From Paraburkholderia bannensis (GTDB lineage: Bacteria > Pseudomonadota > Gammaproteobacteria > Burkholderiales > Burkholderiaceae): a stretch of 64,000 nt of DNA. Positions 43,374 through 52,217 of this stretch are shown piece by piece. The stretch spans positions 1-64,000 of the forward strand of contig NZ_JACHBW010000020.1 of assembly GCF_014200455.1 (NCBI RefSeq). Direction: 5' to 3'. Numbering within the stretch: the first letter of the stretch is position 1; every line of letters starts with the position of its first letter. The notes under the pieces are model-generated. The model searched no databases. It was given only the letters and a program-made list of their open reading frames with translations, and had not been told where the DNA came from. Made by a program: the position numbers and the translations under genes.

Positions 43374-44278
43374 GCGAGCGCCTCCTGCTGCTGGTTCCTG
43401 AGCCGCTCGAACGCGCGCGCCACACGCGCCACCGAAAGCGTGTACTTCCAGTAACGCTCGCGCAGACGCGCGGTCGGCAGATAGCCGCCAATCACCACAC
43501 GCCCCGCGCCCCAGCCCGGTTGCCACGTTCGCGCGAGACCGCGGCGCATGAAGAGCGACAGCGTCGGCACGTCCAGGCACGAAGCGAGATGGCCAATGCC
43601 CGAATCGTTGCCGATAAACCAGCCCGATTCGTACAGCCACGCCGCGACGTTCTCAATCGACCCCAGCTCCGGCAACCCGATCCCATGCGCCTGCACGAAC
43701 GTCCAGGCGTCGCGCTCCTGCGGCGCGACCACGAATTGCGGATCGAAGCCAAGCTTGCGCAGCCTGAGCGCGAGGCGCACGAAACGGGACGGCAGCCAGC
43801 ATTTGTCGCGCGTGCTCGCAGTCGGGTGGATGGCGATGCGGTGAAGATGGCGGCGATGCTGGAGCGCGCCCGGCGCGGTCATGCCATTGCTCTTGCCGGC
43901 TTGTGTCAGCCCGAGTTCGTCGTGGCAAAACTGCATCAGACGCTCGGCCATCGATTTCGATGAACGCGCGCGGCAGGCCGGTTCGAGCACCACGACTTCG
44001 GGCAACGGCAAGGTGGGATCGGCAATCGGGCCGTCGCGGCGCATCGCGATCACGCGCTGGTAGCGCGGCAGGATCGCCCGGGCGGTGTCGCGCGTGAGTT
44101 CAGGCTGGAGATCGAGATCCGGAAACCAGGCCGCGAGCATGATGGCATTTCTGCCAAACGCGGTCACGGCAACGCCGCTCGCGCGCAGATTGCGCACGAC
44201 GATCATCATCAACAGGGAGTCGCCCAGCGCGGGAGACAAAACCACGGCCACGCGAGAGGCCGGCTGCAAAAGTCGCAT
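43370..44278 (-). CDS. Glycosyltransferase family 9 (heptosyltransferase-like), first of a pair
   Basis: A 302-residue GT9 protein with VVLSPALGDSLLMMIVVRNL at the N-terminus, IHPTASTRDKCWLPSRFVRL in the middle and ESGWFIGNDSGIGHLASCLD near the end. The ATG at 44278 (MRLLQPASRVAVV) aligns with the start of the second copy; longer in-frame extension lacks similarity. The two copies probably arose by tandem duplication and act in series or on alternative acceptors. Confidence 0.88.
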   Translation of the reverse strand: MRLLQPASRVAVVLSPALGDSLLMMIVVRNLRASGVAVTAFGRNAIMLAAWFPDLDLQPELTRDTARAILPRYQRVIAMRRDGPIADPTLPLPEVVVLEPACRARSSKSMAERLMQFCHDELGLTQAGKSNGMTAPGALQHRRHLHRIAIHPTASTRDKCWLPSRFVRLALRLRKLGFDPQFVVAPQERDAWTFVQAHGIGLPELGSIENVAAWLYESGWFIGNDSGIGHLASCLDVPTLSLFMRRGLARTWQPGWGAGRVVIGGYLPTARLRERYWKYTLSVARVARAFERLRNQQQEALA

Positions 44279-44569
44279 GATGATTCCAGACGGAGCGACC
44301 TTCCGCGACAGTTGGCATTCAACCACCGTTTGACGTCCGCTCACTTAAACAGGCCAGTTAAACAAGATCGGCGGCAGCTTAGCGCGCGGAAAATTTCAGG
44401 CGGTTACCCTTAAGTTACAGCGAATAACGCTGCCCACACGCGGCGAACGGGCAACGTTCGCGCGTGCTTCGGCAAAAGACATGAAAACGGACTTGCGGCG
44501 CAACGCGCCCGAAAGATCCGTTAATAAGAACCGCAAGTGCAGTAACCCAATGAAAGGCGCGTTTCGTCT

Positions 44570-45064
44570 ATGGTGACGCCATCGCAATCCGCCCGAGGCC
44601 TGTCTTGCTCACGCACCGTTTCTTTTCTTGCGAGCGCCTCGCACACGCCACGCACGCCGGAGCGCCCGCGCATGGCTGAGGGCGTGACGGCGATCGTGCG
44701 CCAGATCAGCTCGGCCGATCTGAGCGCGGACGGCGAATTCCTGCTGATCCACGACGGCGATGCCACGGCGGCGCTGCACCGCTCGGTTTTCAACGACCTG
44801 CTGGTGGCGTTGCCCAACGCGATGGAGAAAATCCAGCGCATCGACAACAGCCCCACGCCGTCGTTTACGCTCATGCAGGCGCGCGGCTGCGAGATCGGCA
44901 GGCTCGACGGCACGCGCCAGCTGGTGATCCGCTTCCGGCTCTCGCGCACCGCTAGCCTGGCGTTTACGGTGCCGTGCGAGCAGATCCCCGGCATCGTCGA
45001 AGCGCTCGAATCCGCCGCCGATCACGAGAGCGCGCTTGCCGCGCGCGCCACATGGCTGCAATGA
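44570..45064 (+). CDS. Conserved-looking hypothetical protein upstream of lptD paralogue
   Basis: A protein of 164 residues (or 130 if translation begins at an in-frame ATG, 44672). No family recognised. The body contains ISSADLSADGEFLLIHDGDA and RQLVIRFRLSRTASLAFTVP, a pattern of mixed alpha/beta with no signal peptide. A GAAAGG site precedes the first ATG. It lies about 100 nt before the LptD-like gene on the same strand, so co-transcription is possible. Confidence 0.6.
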   Translation: MVTPSQSARGLSCSRTVSFLASASHTPRTPERPRMAEGVTAIVRQISSADLSADGEFLLIHDGDATAALHRSVFNDLLVALPNAMEKIQRIDNSPTPSFTLMQARGCEIGRLDGTRQLVIRFRLSRTASLAFTVPCEQIPGIVEALESAADHESALAARATWLQ

Positions 45065-45166
45065 GATGGCGCAACGGCGCGCCCGCGCGTGAGCGCATGC
45101 CTGCGCGCCTGAGCCCAGACGTGCACTCCCCGGTTCTTCCGCAATCCCCTGCTGACATCGCCCATC

Positions 45167-47536
45167 TTGATCCTGCGTGACGTAGTGCGCGGCTTTCGTC
45201 TGAAACCGCTGATTTCCCTGTTGCTCGTCGTGCCCGGATTCGCGCCGCCGATGGCGCTCGCACAGCTCGCGGGCGCGGCGGCACAGCCCGCCTCGTTGCC
45301 CGACTCGTTGCCCGACTCGTCCGGCGACGACTGGGCCTTGCGTGTCGATCCGCAATTGCAGGAGCACCCGCTGCAAGCGGGCCAGAAAGGCGCCACCGCC
45401 GCGCTTGCCGAATCCATGACGGGCACCGCCGACACCGACTTCGCGCTGCACGGCAAGGCCGAATTGCGCCGCTACGACTCGGTCATCAAAGGCGACCATC
45501 TGCATTATTTCGAGGACAGCGATACCGCCGACGCCTATGGCCATGTGAGCCTGACCGACAACGGCGCGACTTTCTTCGGCCCCTATGCGCATATGCGCGT
45601 GGAGGCATCGCAAGGCTACATCAGTACGCCGAAATATCATTTCGTGACCAATGGCGGCTGGGGTTCAGCGGCGCGCGCGGACATGCTCGACAACGAACGC
45701 ACCGTGATCCACGACGGCACTTACTCCACCTGCCAGTGCGACGGAGAACCGGCGTGGTATATGCGCGCCTCGCGCTTCGACATGGACAGCGGCACCGATA
45801 CCGGCGTCGCGCACAATGCGGTGCTGTTTTTTCAGGGCTTTCCGCTATTCGCCAGCCCGTGGCTGTCGTTCCCGCTGTCGAGCGATCGTCGCAGCGGCCT
45901 GCTGCCGCCAACCTTCTCGTTCAGCTCCACCGGCGGCTTCGATCTCGCAACGCCGTTCTATGTCAACCTCGCACCCAACTACGACCTCACGCTGACGCCG
46001 CGCATCATCAGCCGTCGCGGCGAACTTATCAGCGCGGACTATCGCTACCTGGGCAGCAACTACAGCGGTGAAATTTCCGGACTGATCCTGCCGCACGATG
46101 CGCTCACGAAAACCCAGCGCTATTCGCTTTCGATCAAGCAGGACTGGCAGATCGGCTCCGGGTTTTCGGCCTATGTGAATTACAACCGCGTGTCGGACGG
46201 CAACGTCAACACGGATCTGATTTCAGCGGGTCAAACGCTGCTGGGCTCGACCACGCTTTACGATCAGGAAGCGGGCCTGCGTTACGCAAACGGGCCGTGG
46301 TCGGTGCTGTTGCGCGAGCAGCACTGGCAGTCGTATTCGGGCAATTCGGTCTATAACCGCGAACCGCAGATCAACGTGAACTACGCGCGCTACAACGTGG
46401 GCGGGTTGGACTTTGGCGCGCAAGCCGACGCGTCTCGCTTCACCCTGTCGGATAGCACCGTCGCGCAGGGCAACCGCTTCGTTTTCAACCCGTACGTCTC
46501 GATGCCGATCGTGCGGCCGTCGTGGTACATCACGCCCAAGGTGCAGTGGCATTTCGCGGCCTACGATCTTTCGACGCTTGGCAGCGATCCGATCGCGGGC
46601 CAGCCGCGCAATTTCTCGGTCAACGTGCCGACGTTGAGTCTGGACTCCGGCATGACGTTCGAACGCAACGTCACGCTGTTCGGCCACTCGTATCTCCAGA
46701 CGCTCGAACCGCGGCTGTTCTACGTCTATACGCCGTACCGCAACCAGAATTTCGCGCCGTTATTCGATACCGCACAAAGCGATTTTGGTCTCGCGGAGAT
46801 TTTCAGTACCAATAGTTTTGTCGGCAACGATCGTATCGCCGACGCCAATCGCGTGACGGCGGCCATCACCACCCGCTTCATCGACGCCGCAACAGGCGCC
46901 GAGGCCGCGCGCTTCGTGCTCGCGCAGCAATACAATTTCACCACGCCGCGCGTGACGCTGCTCGCGGACGGCAGCGCGACCGACCTCACGCGCACCGGCT
47001 TCATCGCAGGCGGCTCGCTCAATATTGGTAATAATTTCAAGGCCGAACAGGCCATCGAATACAACGAGTCGAATTCATATTTCTCGCATACGAGCACGGG
47101 CTTTTCGTGGGCGCCCGCCACCGGCGAAGTCGTCAACGTAGCCTGGCGCTACACGCGCCGCGATGCGACCGACTCCACCGACGATACCGAACCAGTCAGC
47201 CAGTTCATCGTCTCCGGGCAATGGCCGCTCAGCCGCCGCCTTTCCAGCGTCGCGCGCGTGAACTACGACATGCACCTGCACCGCCTGATCGCCGGCCTGC
47301 TGGGCTTCCAGTACGACGCCGATTGCTGGTCGCTGGGCATCGCGTTCGAGAAATACACCAACGAAACCAGCACGACGGTGCCGAGCACCGGCAGCCGCGT
47401 GCTGATGCAGTTGCAGCTCAAGGGGCTGTCGAAGGTCGATAACGGCCTGCTAGACCAGTTCAAGGACAACGTGCCGGGCTACTCGCCGCTGCCGGACAGC
47501 AGCACGCCAGTGTCGAAGTTCACCGACTATCAGTAA
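45167..47536 (+). CDS. lptD: LptD-like LPS-assembly outer membrane protein, probable second copy
   Basis: A 789-residue outer membrane protein. After a signal peptide (ISLLLVVPGFAPPMALAQ) comes an OstA/LptA-like periplasmic domain (LRRYDSVIKGDHLHYFEDSD) and a large barrel starting near SSDRRSGLLPPTFSFSSTGG. It should insert LPS into the outer leaflet with LptE. In beta-proteobacteria the housekeeping lptD sits by surA; this copy does not, so I infer an accessory paralogue. The cysteines that form the LptD disulfides are partly changed: STCQCDGEPAW is present but the usual C-terminal Cys pair reads DADCW. A TTG start gives the best signal peptide; a GTG at 45185 is an alternative. Confidence 0.82.
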   Translation: MILRDVVRGFRLKPLISLLLVVPGFAPPMALAQLAGAAAQPASLPDSLPDSSGDDWALRVDPQLQEHPLQAGQKGATAALAESMTGTADTDFALHGKAELRRYDSVIKGDHLHYFEDSDTADAYGHVSLTDNGATFFGPYAHMRVEASQGYISTPKYHFVTNGGWGSAARADMLDNERTVIHDGTYSTCQCDGEPAWYMRASRFDMDSGTDTGVAHNAVLFFQGFPLFASPWLSFPLSSDRRSGLLPPTFSFSSTGGFDLATPFYVNLAPNYDLTLTPRIISRRGELISADYRYLGSNYSGEISGLILPHDALTKTQRYSLSIKQDWQIGSGFSAYVNYNRVSDGNVNTDLISAGQTLLGSTTLYDQEAGLRYANGPWSVLLREQHWQSYSGNSVYNREPQINVNYARYNVGGLDFGAQADASRFTLSDSTVAQGNRFVFNPYVSMPIVRPSWYITPKVQWHFAAYDLSTLGSDPIAGQPRNFSVNVPTLSLDSGMTFERNVTLFGHSYLQTLEPRLFYVYTPYRNQNFAPLFDTAQSDFGLAEIFSTNSFVGNDRIADANRVTAAITTRFIDAATGAEAARFVLAQQYNFTTPRVTLLADGSATDLTRTGFIAGGSLNIGNNFKAEQAIEYNESNSYFSHTSTGFSWAPATGEVVNVAWRYTRRDATDSTDDTEPVSQFIVSGQWPLSRRLSSVARVNYDMHLHRLIAGLLGFQYDADCWSLGIAFEKYTNETSTTVPSTGSRVLMQLQLKGLSKVDNGLLDQFKDNVPGYSPLPDSSTPVSKFTDYQ

Positions 47537-47581
47537 GCGCACCGGAACGGCTTTTGAGCCGAATTTAAGCACGGCTTAAGC

Positions 47582-47600
47582 TGCTGTTAAATTGCTGTTA
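47582..47600 (+). promoter_or_regulatory. Direct repeats TGCTGTTA spaced 11 bp
   Basis: TGCTGTTA at 47582-47589 and 47593-47600, one helical turn apart, the usual layout of OmpR-family binding sites. A small inverted repeat TTAAGC-ACG-GCTTAA (47565-47579) lies just upstream. Both precede the small secreted protein at 47698. A candidate site for BaeR or another regulator. Confidence 0.35.
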
Positions 47601-47697
47601 CCAATCTGGCATTCCGGTTGCACCTGTGCGAGCATGTCCCGCCTACACTCCGAACCGTGCATAACAGGACGCATGGAAAGTGCGGAGGAACAGCGAA

Positions 47698-48024
47698 ATG
47701 AACAAGACGATACTGGGCGTGGTACTGGGCGCGGCAGCACTGGTGGCTTCCACGGCCGCCAGCGCGCATGTGGACGTCGCACTGGGTGTGGTGGTGCCGG
47801 GCGTGACCTACGCGGAGCCTGCGCCGGTATATATTGCTCCACCGCCGCCGGTAGCCTATGCTCCTGAGCCGCCGCCCGTCGAGATGGCCTGGCGCGGCGA
47901 CGACGACTGGCGCGCGCGCCAGTGGCGGGAGCACGAATGGCGCGAACACGAACGCCACGAACATGAATGGCGCGAGCACGAACGGCACGAGCATGAATGG
48001 CACGACCGTGGCTGGGGTTATTGA
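47698..48024 (+). CDS. Small secreted protein with His/Glu/Arg-rich repeat tail
   Basis: A 108-residue precursor with signal peptide MNKTILGVVLGAAALVASTA, a Pro-rich middle (APVYIAPPPPVAYAPEPPPV) and a tail made of EWREHERHEH-type repeats. Strong GGAGGAA site before the ATG. The family of PXPVY-rich small periplasmic proteins is common in Burkholderia; the function is unknown. The His-rich tail could bind divalent metals (inference). Confidence 0.8.
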   Translation: MNKTILGVVLGAAALVASTAASAHVDVALGVVVPGVTYAEPAPVYIAPPPPVAYAPEPPPVEMAWRGDDDWRARQWREHEWREHERHEHEWREHERHEHEWHDRGWGY

Positions 48025-48096
48025 ACCGGGCCACGGTTGAATGAATCCAGATCGGATTTACATCGAATTGATTGAATTTTCCAGCAGACAAATATT

Positions 48097-48348
48097 ATGA
48101 AACTGAATCACCGCATGAGTCTTTTCGTTGCTGCCGCCGCTCTCGGTCTGGCGGCAGCCGGCAGCGCAAACGCCGCGGGTTGCATGAAGGGCGCGGTCGT
48201 GGGCGGCGTGGCTGGCCACTACGCGGGCCACCATGCAGTCGTGGGCGCGGTCGGCGGCTGCATCGTCGGCCATCACATGGCGAAGAAGCAGGCCGAAGAA
48301 CGCGCCGCGCAACACGCTGCCGACCGGGCCCATCAACTTCCCGGCTAA
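48097..48348 (+). CDS. Small secreted glycine-zipper protein
   Basis: An 83-residue precursor with signal peptide (MSLFVAAAALGLAAAGSANA) followed by a Gly-zipper segment GAVVGGVAGHYAGHHAVVGA and GGCIVGHHMAKKQ, typical of glycine-zipper membrane-associated proteins. Two Cys and six His are present in the mature part. It follows the His-rich protein on the same strand at 72 nt. Role unknown. Confidence 0.75.
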   Translation: MKLNHRMSLFVAAAALGLAAAGSANAAGCMKGAVVGGVAGHYAGHHAVVGAVGGCIVGHHMAKKQAEERAAQHAADRAHQLPG

Positions 48349-48461
48349 CACTTTGCCCATGCGCACAATAGAGCGGACATCCCTGTCCGCTGTGCTATCC
48401 TGGCGGCACACGATTTGCACCGGCTCGATCAATCACACCTTGCCGAGTGGAGCCAACCAGG

Positions 48462-48803
48462 ATGGATGAAAGAAAGCGAGACAGCATCGTGGCCTATCTG
48501 CAACGCAGAATGGCCGAATTCGGTATCACGCCCGAAGCCATTGCCGCCTCCCTCGCCGAAGATCAACGCCGCCTCCAGGCGGTCAAGTATCGCGACGCTT
48601 TTGGCAATAGCTGGGACGGCGAAGGCGCCGCGCCGCAATGGGTGGTGCAGGCGATGAGCGCCGGACAATCCCTCGATCACTTTTCCGTACGCCGGGCCGA
48701 AGCGCCCCAGGCGGACAAACGCGCCAGCGTCGATTGGCGCGACGACCCGTTTGCGGGCACGCGACTCGCCACGGTGAAGGCTGAACAGCTTCAGGCCGGT
48801 TGA
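48462..48803 (+). CDS. H-NS-like nucleoid protein
   Basis: A 113-residue protein with an N-terminal helix (DSIVAYLQRRMAEFGITPEA) and an H-NS-type DNA-binding core in KYRDAFGNSWDGEGAAPQWV, here with Glu where the usual AT-hook-like loop (GRGxxP) has Arg. The change in the DNA-contacting loop may weaken DNA binding. A GGAG site lies 11 nt before the ATG; an upstream GTG at 48447 is less likely. Such proteins often silence AT-rich foreign DNA, and an AT-rich island lies about 10 kb away. Confidence 0.75.
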   Translation: MDERKRDSIVAYLQRRMAEFGITPEAIAASLAEDQRRLQAVKYRDAFGNSWDGEGAAPQWVVQAMSAGQSLDHFSVRRAEAPQADKRASVDWRDDPFAGTRLATVKAEQLQAG

Positions 48804-48929
48804 GCGCATTTCCACGGCCCGCCAGCGCATTGATGAATCTGGCTCATTAGCTCATGCCGATTTAGCCCCATTGTTGAGGCCTTCTGCAGAAAATACACTT
48901 GATCTCCTGAGAAACTGACAGGAGCAAGC

Positions 48930-49913
48930 ATGAAGGCGCGTCAACTCGGCAATAGTGGGCTTGAAGTCTCCGCAATCGGTCTGGGCTGCATGGGTCTGAG
49001 CTTCGGCTATGGACCGGCGACGGAGACGGCCGCGGGGGTCGAACTCATTCGCAGGGCCTTTGAACTGGGCGTCACGTTCTTCGATAGCGCGGAAGCCTAT
49101 GGCCCGTTCGCCAATGAAGAGCTTCTAGGCGAGTCGCTCGCACCCTTTCGCGATCAGGTTGTCATCGCAACCAAATTCGGCTTCAAGGACGGCGACTCCA
49201 AAGCCGGCGTGGACAGCCGCCCCGAGCGCATTCGCGCGGTGGCCGAAGCATCGCTCAAACGCCTGAAGACCGACCGGATCGACCTGTTTTACCAGCATCG
49301 CGTCGACCCGAACGTGCCGATCGAGGACGTGGCGGGCGCCGTCAAGGACCTGATCGCCGAAGGCAAGGTCAAGCATTTTGGCCTGTCCGAAGCGGGCGCG
49401 CAGACCATCCGCCGCGCCCACGCGGTTCAGCCGGTGGCGGCGCTGCAAAGCGAATACTCGCTCTGGTGGCGTGAACCCGAGCAGAAGGTGTTCGCGACAC
49501 TCGAAGAACTGGGGATTGGCTTCGTGCCGTTCAGTCCGCTCGGAAAAGGCTTCCTGACCGGCGCAATCGACGCGAACACAACTTTCGATCAAAGCGATTT
49601 CCGCAACGTCGTGCCGCGTTTCTCGGAAGAAAACCGCAAGGCCAATGCGCAACTCGTCGACGTGCTCGGCACGATTGCAAACAAAAAAGGCACGACGCGC
49701 GCGCAGATCGCGATCGCCTGGCTGCTCGCCCAGAAACCGTGGATCGTGCCGATTCCTGGGACGACGAAGCTTGCCCGGCTCGAAGAAAACGTCGCCGCCG
49801 AGGCGGTTTCTCTGACCCCGGCGGAACTCGCGTCTATCGAAGCGGCGCTCGCCGCCATCAAGGTGGTGGGCGAGCGCTATCCGGCGCAACTCCAGCAGCG
49901 CGTCGATAACTGA
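48930..49913 (+). CDS. Aldo/keto reductase
   Basis: A 327-residue NADPH-dependent reductase of the AKR family. The start MKARQLGNSGLEVSAIGLGC and catalytic residues are visible: Asp and Tyr in FFDSAEAYGPFANEELLGE, Lys in VIATKFGFK and His in LFYQHRVDP. The C-terminal cofactor site is IPGTTKLARLEENV. It reduces aldehydes or ketones; the physiological substrate is unknown. Strong AGGAG site before the ATG. It converges on an MFS gene. Confidence 0.93.
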   Translation: MKARQLGNSGLEVSAIGLGCMGLSFGYGPATETAAGVELIRRAFELGVTFFDSAEAYGPFANEELLGESLAPFRDQVVIATKFGFKDGDSKAGVDSRPERIRAVAEASLKRLKTDRIDLFYQHRVDPNVPIEDVAGAVKDLIAEGKVKHFGLSEAGAQTIRRAHAVQPVAALQSEYSLWWREPEQKVFATLEELGIGFVPFSPLGKGFLTGAIDANTTFDQSDFRNVVPRFSEENRKANAQLVDVLGTIANKKGTTRAQIAIAWLLAQKPWIVPIPGTTKLARLEENVAAEAVSLTPAELASIEAALAAIKVVGERYPAQLQQRVDN

Positions 49914-49930
49914 CGCGCCCGCCGCGTGCG

Positions 49931-51361
49931 CTAGTGCGAAATGCTCTCCAGCGATTTGCCGAGCGTGCGCGGCCCCATCAGGCCAATTGCGACGATCACC
50001 AGCGACATCGCGCCCGCGATGAACACGAACACGCCGGTCACGCCGAATTCGCGCAGCGTAGACGCGATCACGAACGAGCTGAACACCGCCGACAGCCGGC
50101 TCCACGAATAGACAAAGCCCACGGCGCGCGCGCGGATCGCGGTGGGATAAAGCTCCTGCTGATAGGTGTGATAGCTGAACGAGATAATGTTGCTCGCCAG
50201 CGTCAGCAGCACGCCAAGCGTGACGATTGCGCCCGCCGATCGCACCTGACTGAACAACAGCCCGGCGACGATATTGAGCGCGGCCATGCAGACGATCACA
50301 TGCTTGCGCTCGAAACGATCCGCAATGGCATAGCCGAGCAGCGGCCCGAGCGGCGCCGCCAGCCCGATCACGGTCGTATAGAGCAGGCTCGACGTGACGG
50401 TGATGCCCTGTTTGACGAGCAATGTGGGCACCCAGTTGGCGAAGCCAAAAAAGCCGATGGTCTGGAAGATATGGAACAGCACCAGCATGATCGTGCGCTT
50501 GCGGTACGGCGGCTTCCACATAGCGGCGAAACCGGACTTCGGCATCACGGGTTCTGCCGCGGCCGGAGCGGGCAACGCGCGGCCGTATTGACGCTCGACC
50601 GTGGCTTCAAGGCGGCTGAGCACCGCGTGCGCTTCGTCCAGACGTCCCTGCCCGGCGAGCCAGCGCGGGCTTTCCGGCAGATTGCGCCGGAAGTACCACA
50701 CGAACAGCGCGCTCACGCCGCCCAGCAGCACGACCCAGCGCCAGCCATCCAGCCCATAGGGCGCGTGCGGCACCAGCAGATACGATAGATACGCGGCCAC
50801 CGGCACGGCGGTGAAGCCGATCGTCTGGCACACGGCGAACGCGCGGCCGCGCAGATGCCTGGGCGCGAGTTCGGACAGATACGTGCCGATCGTCACCAGT
50901 TCCACGCCGATACCCATGCCCGACACGAAGCGCCAGAAGTTCAGCCCCGCCGCGCTGTCCTGAAACGCCATCACGGTATTGGCGACCACATACCAGAGCA
51001 TCGACCACGTAAAGATCGCGCGGCGGCCAAAGCGGTCGGCGAGAAACCCGCAGGCAATCGTGCCGACGAACAGCCCGCTAAAGAGCGCGGCGATAAACCC
51101 CGCGATCCCCGAGGTGCCGAACAGGCCCGGCGTGGTGGGTGTGAGGATGCCGCTCTTGACGAGGCCGGGCGCGACATAGCCCGTGTAAAGCAGATCGTAG
51201 AGTTCGAAGAAAAAGCCCAGGCTCAGGAGCAAGACGAGCTTCCAGATCGCGCCCGTGGCGGGCAGGCGGTCGAGGCGCGTGGAAATCGCGCCTTTGTCGA
51301 TGGCCTGATTTGATGCACGGTCGGCGGCGCGCGGGGAGGACGCACTCTCCAGTGAGGCCAT
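49931..51361 (-). CDS. MFS transporter, sugar/aromatic-acid porter type
   Basis: A 476-residue permease with twelve predicted helices. The signature GFLADRFGRRAIFTW lies after helix 2 and ESPRWLAGQGRLDEAHAVLS before the central loop. Helix 1 contains SLGFFFELYDLLYTG, similar to sialate/shikimate/aromatic-acid transporters. It stands alone, so the substrate is not deducible. It is read from ATG at 51361. Confidence 0.9.
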   Translation of the reverse strand: MASLESASSPRAADRASNQAIDKGAISTRLDRLPATGAIWKLVLLLSLGFFFELYDLLYTGYVAPGLVKSGILTPTTPGLFGTSGIAGFIAALFSGLFVGTIACGFLADRFGRRAIFTWSMLWYVVANTVMAFQDSAAGLNFWRFVSGMGIGVELVTIGTYLSELAPRHLRGRAFAVCQTIGFTAVPVAAYLSYLLVPHAPYGLDGWRWVVLLGGVSALFVWYFRRNLPESPRWLAGQGRLDEAHAVLSRLEATVERQYGRALPAPAAAEPVMPKSGFAAMWKPPYRKRTIMLVLFHIFQTIGFFGFANWVPTLLVKQGITVTSSLLYTTVIGLAAPLGPLLGYAIADRFERKHVIVCMAALNIVAGLLFSQVRSAGAIVTLGVLLTLASNIISFSYHTYQQELYPTAIRARAVGFVYSWSRLSAVFSSFVIASTLREFGVTGVFVFIAGAMSLVIVAIGLMGPRTLGKSLESISH

Positions 51362-51533
51362 GCCAGTCTCCTGAATCGTAGTTGGAATAAATCGGGCGGA
51401 TCGCCGATTGTATCCGGGCGCGCTGGAAATGCGAGCCGCCCGTCTGGACCGCTTTCTACGTAGTTCGAACGAGTCGCCATTGCCTTCGCCAGTAATCCTC
51501 GCGGCGGTTCAGATGGCAGCGGACCTGGGCGCG

Positions 51534-52217
51534 TTATTGTGTTTGATGAAAAACCCATTCCAGGCCAATGCGCTCGCCACTGCGCACGCGGCTGATCGCG
51601 TGCTTGAGGTGGCCCCGATAGTAACCATGTGCGCCCTGCACGGGCCGTTGCGCGCTCGCGATAATCGCTATATCGCCGTATTGCAGAGGTACCACCATCG
51701 GTCGCGACTGCATACGCGGGCGCTGCTCCGTCATGACGAACTCGCCGCCCGTGAAGGCGCGCTTCGGCTCGCTGAGCAACGCGACAAGCTGAAACGGAAA
51801 TGTCCATTCGCCTTCGTCATGACGATGCAGACCCAGCCGATCGCCTTCGCGCAAGCGGCAAAGATGCGATTGCTGGCGATGCTGCCCGGCGCCGCGGTTC
51901 GCTTCGAGAAACGCCTCGAATTCCGGGGGAAAGGTGCGATCGATTCCTGCAAGCGTGTTCCATCGGTTAGCCAATGGCACAAGCCACCGATATGAAGCAT
52001 CACACCAGGCGTTCAATCGCGGCGGCATGGCTTCGTCGAAGTAGTGGAACTCGCCGCCATCGGGGCCGCGCTTGACGCGCCCCGCATCGAGCAGGTTCGC
52101 CATCGCGCGCGCTTCGTCGGCGTCAAAGCAACCCGGCAACACCGCATAGGCCTCTGCATCGAGTTGCGCCGAAATCCTCTGCAAATCGAAACTCTCAAGC
52201 ATGTTGTCGTTCTTCAT
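51534..52217 (-). CDS. 2OG-Fe(II) oxygenase-like protein with altered metal motif
   Basis: A 227-residue paralogue of the next gene upstream. The fold is retained (WTFPFQLVALLSEPKRAFTG, GGEFVMTEQRPRMQS) and the distal His and 2OG-binding Arg are present in KHAISRVRSGERIGL. The metal motif differs: the partner has LHQDLYGEHVFP, this one has LHRHDEGEWTFP, so the position of the HxD Asp is His. Its ATG overlaps the upstream stop by 4 nt. It may be inactive, or use an altered metal centre. Confidence 0.8.
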   Translation of the reverse strand: MKNDNMLESFDLQRISAQLDAEAYAVLPGCFDADEARAMANLLDAGRVKRGPDGGEFHYFDEAMPPRLNAWCDASYRWLVPLANRWNTLAGIDRTFPPEFEAFLEANRGAGQHRQQSHLCRLREGDRLGLHRHDEGEWTFPFQLVALLSEPKRAFTGGEFVMTEQRPRMQSRPMVVPLQYGDIAIIASAQRPVQGAHGYYRGHLKHAISRVRSGERIGLEWVFHQTQ

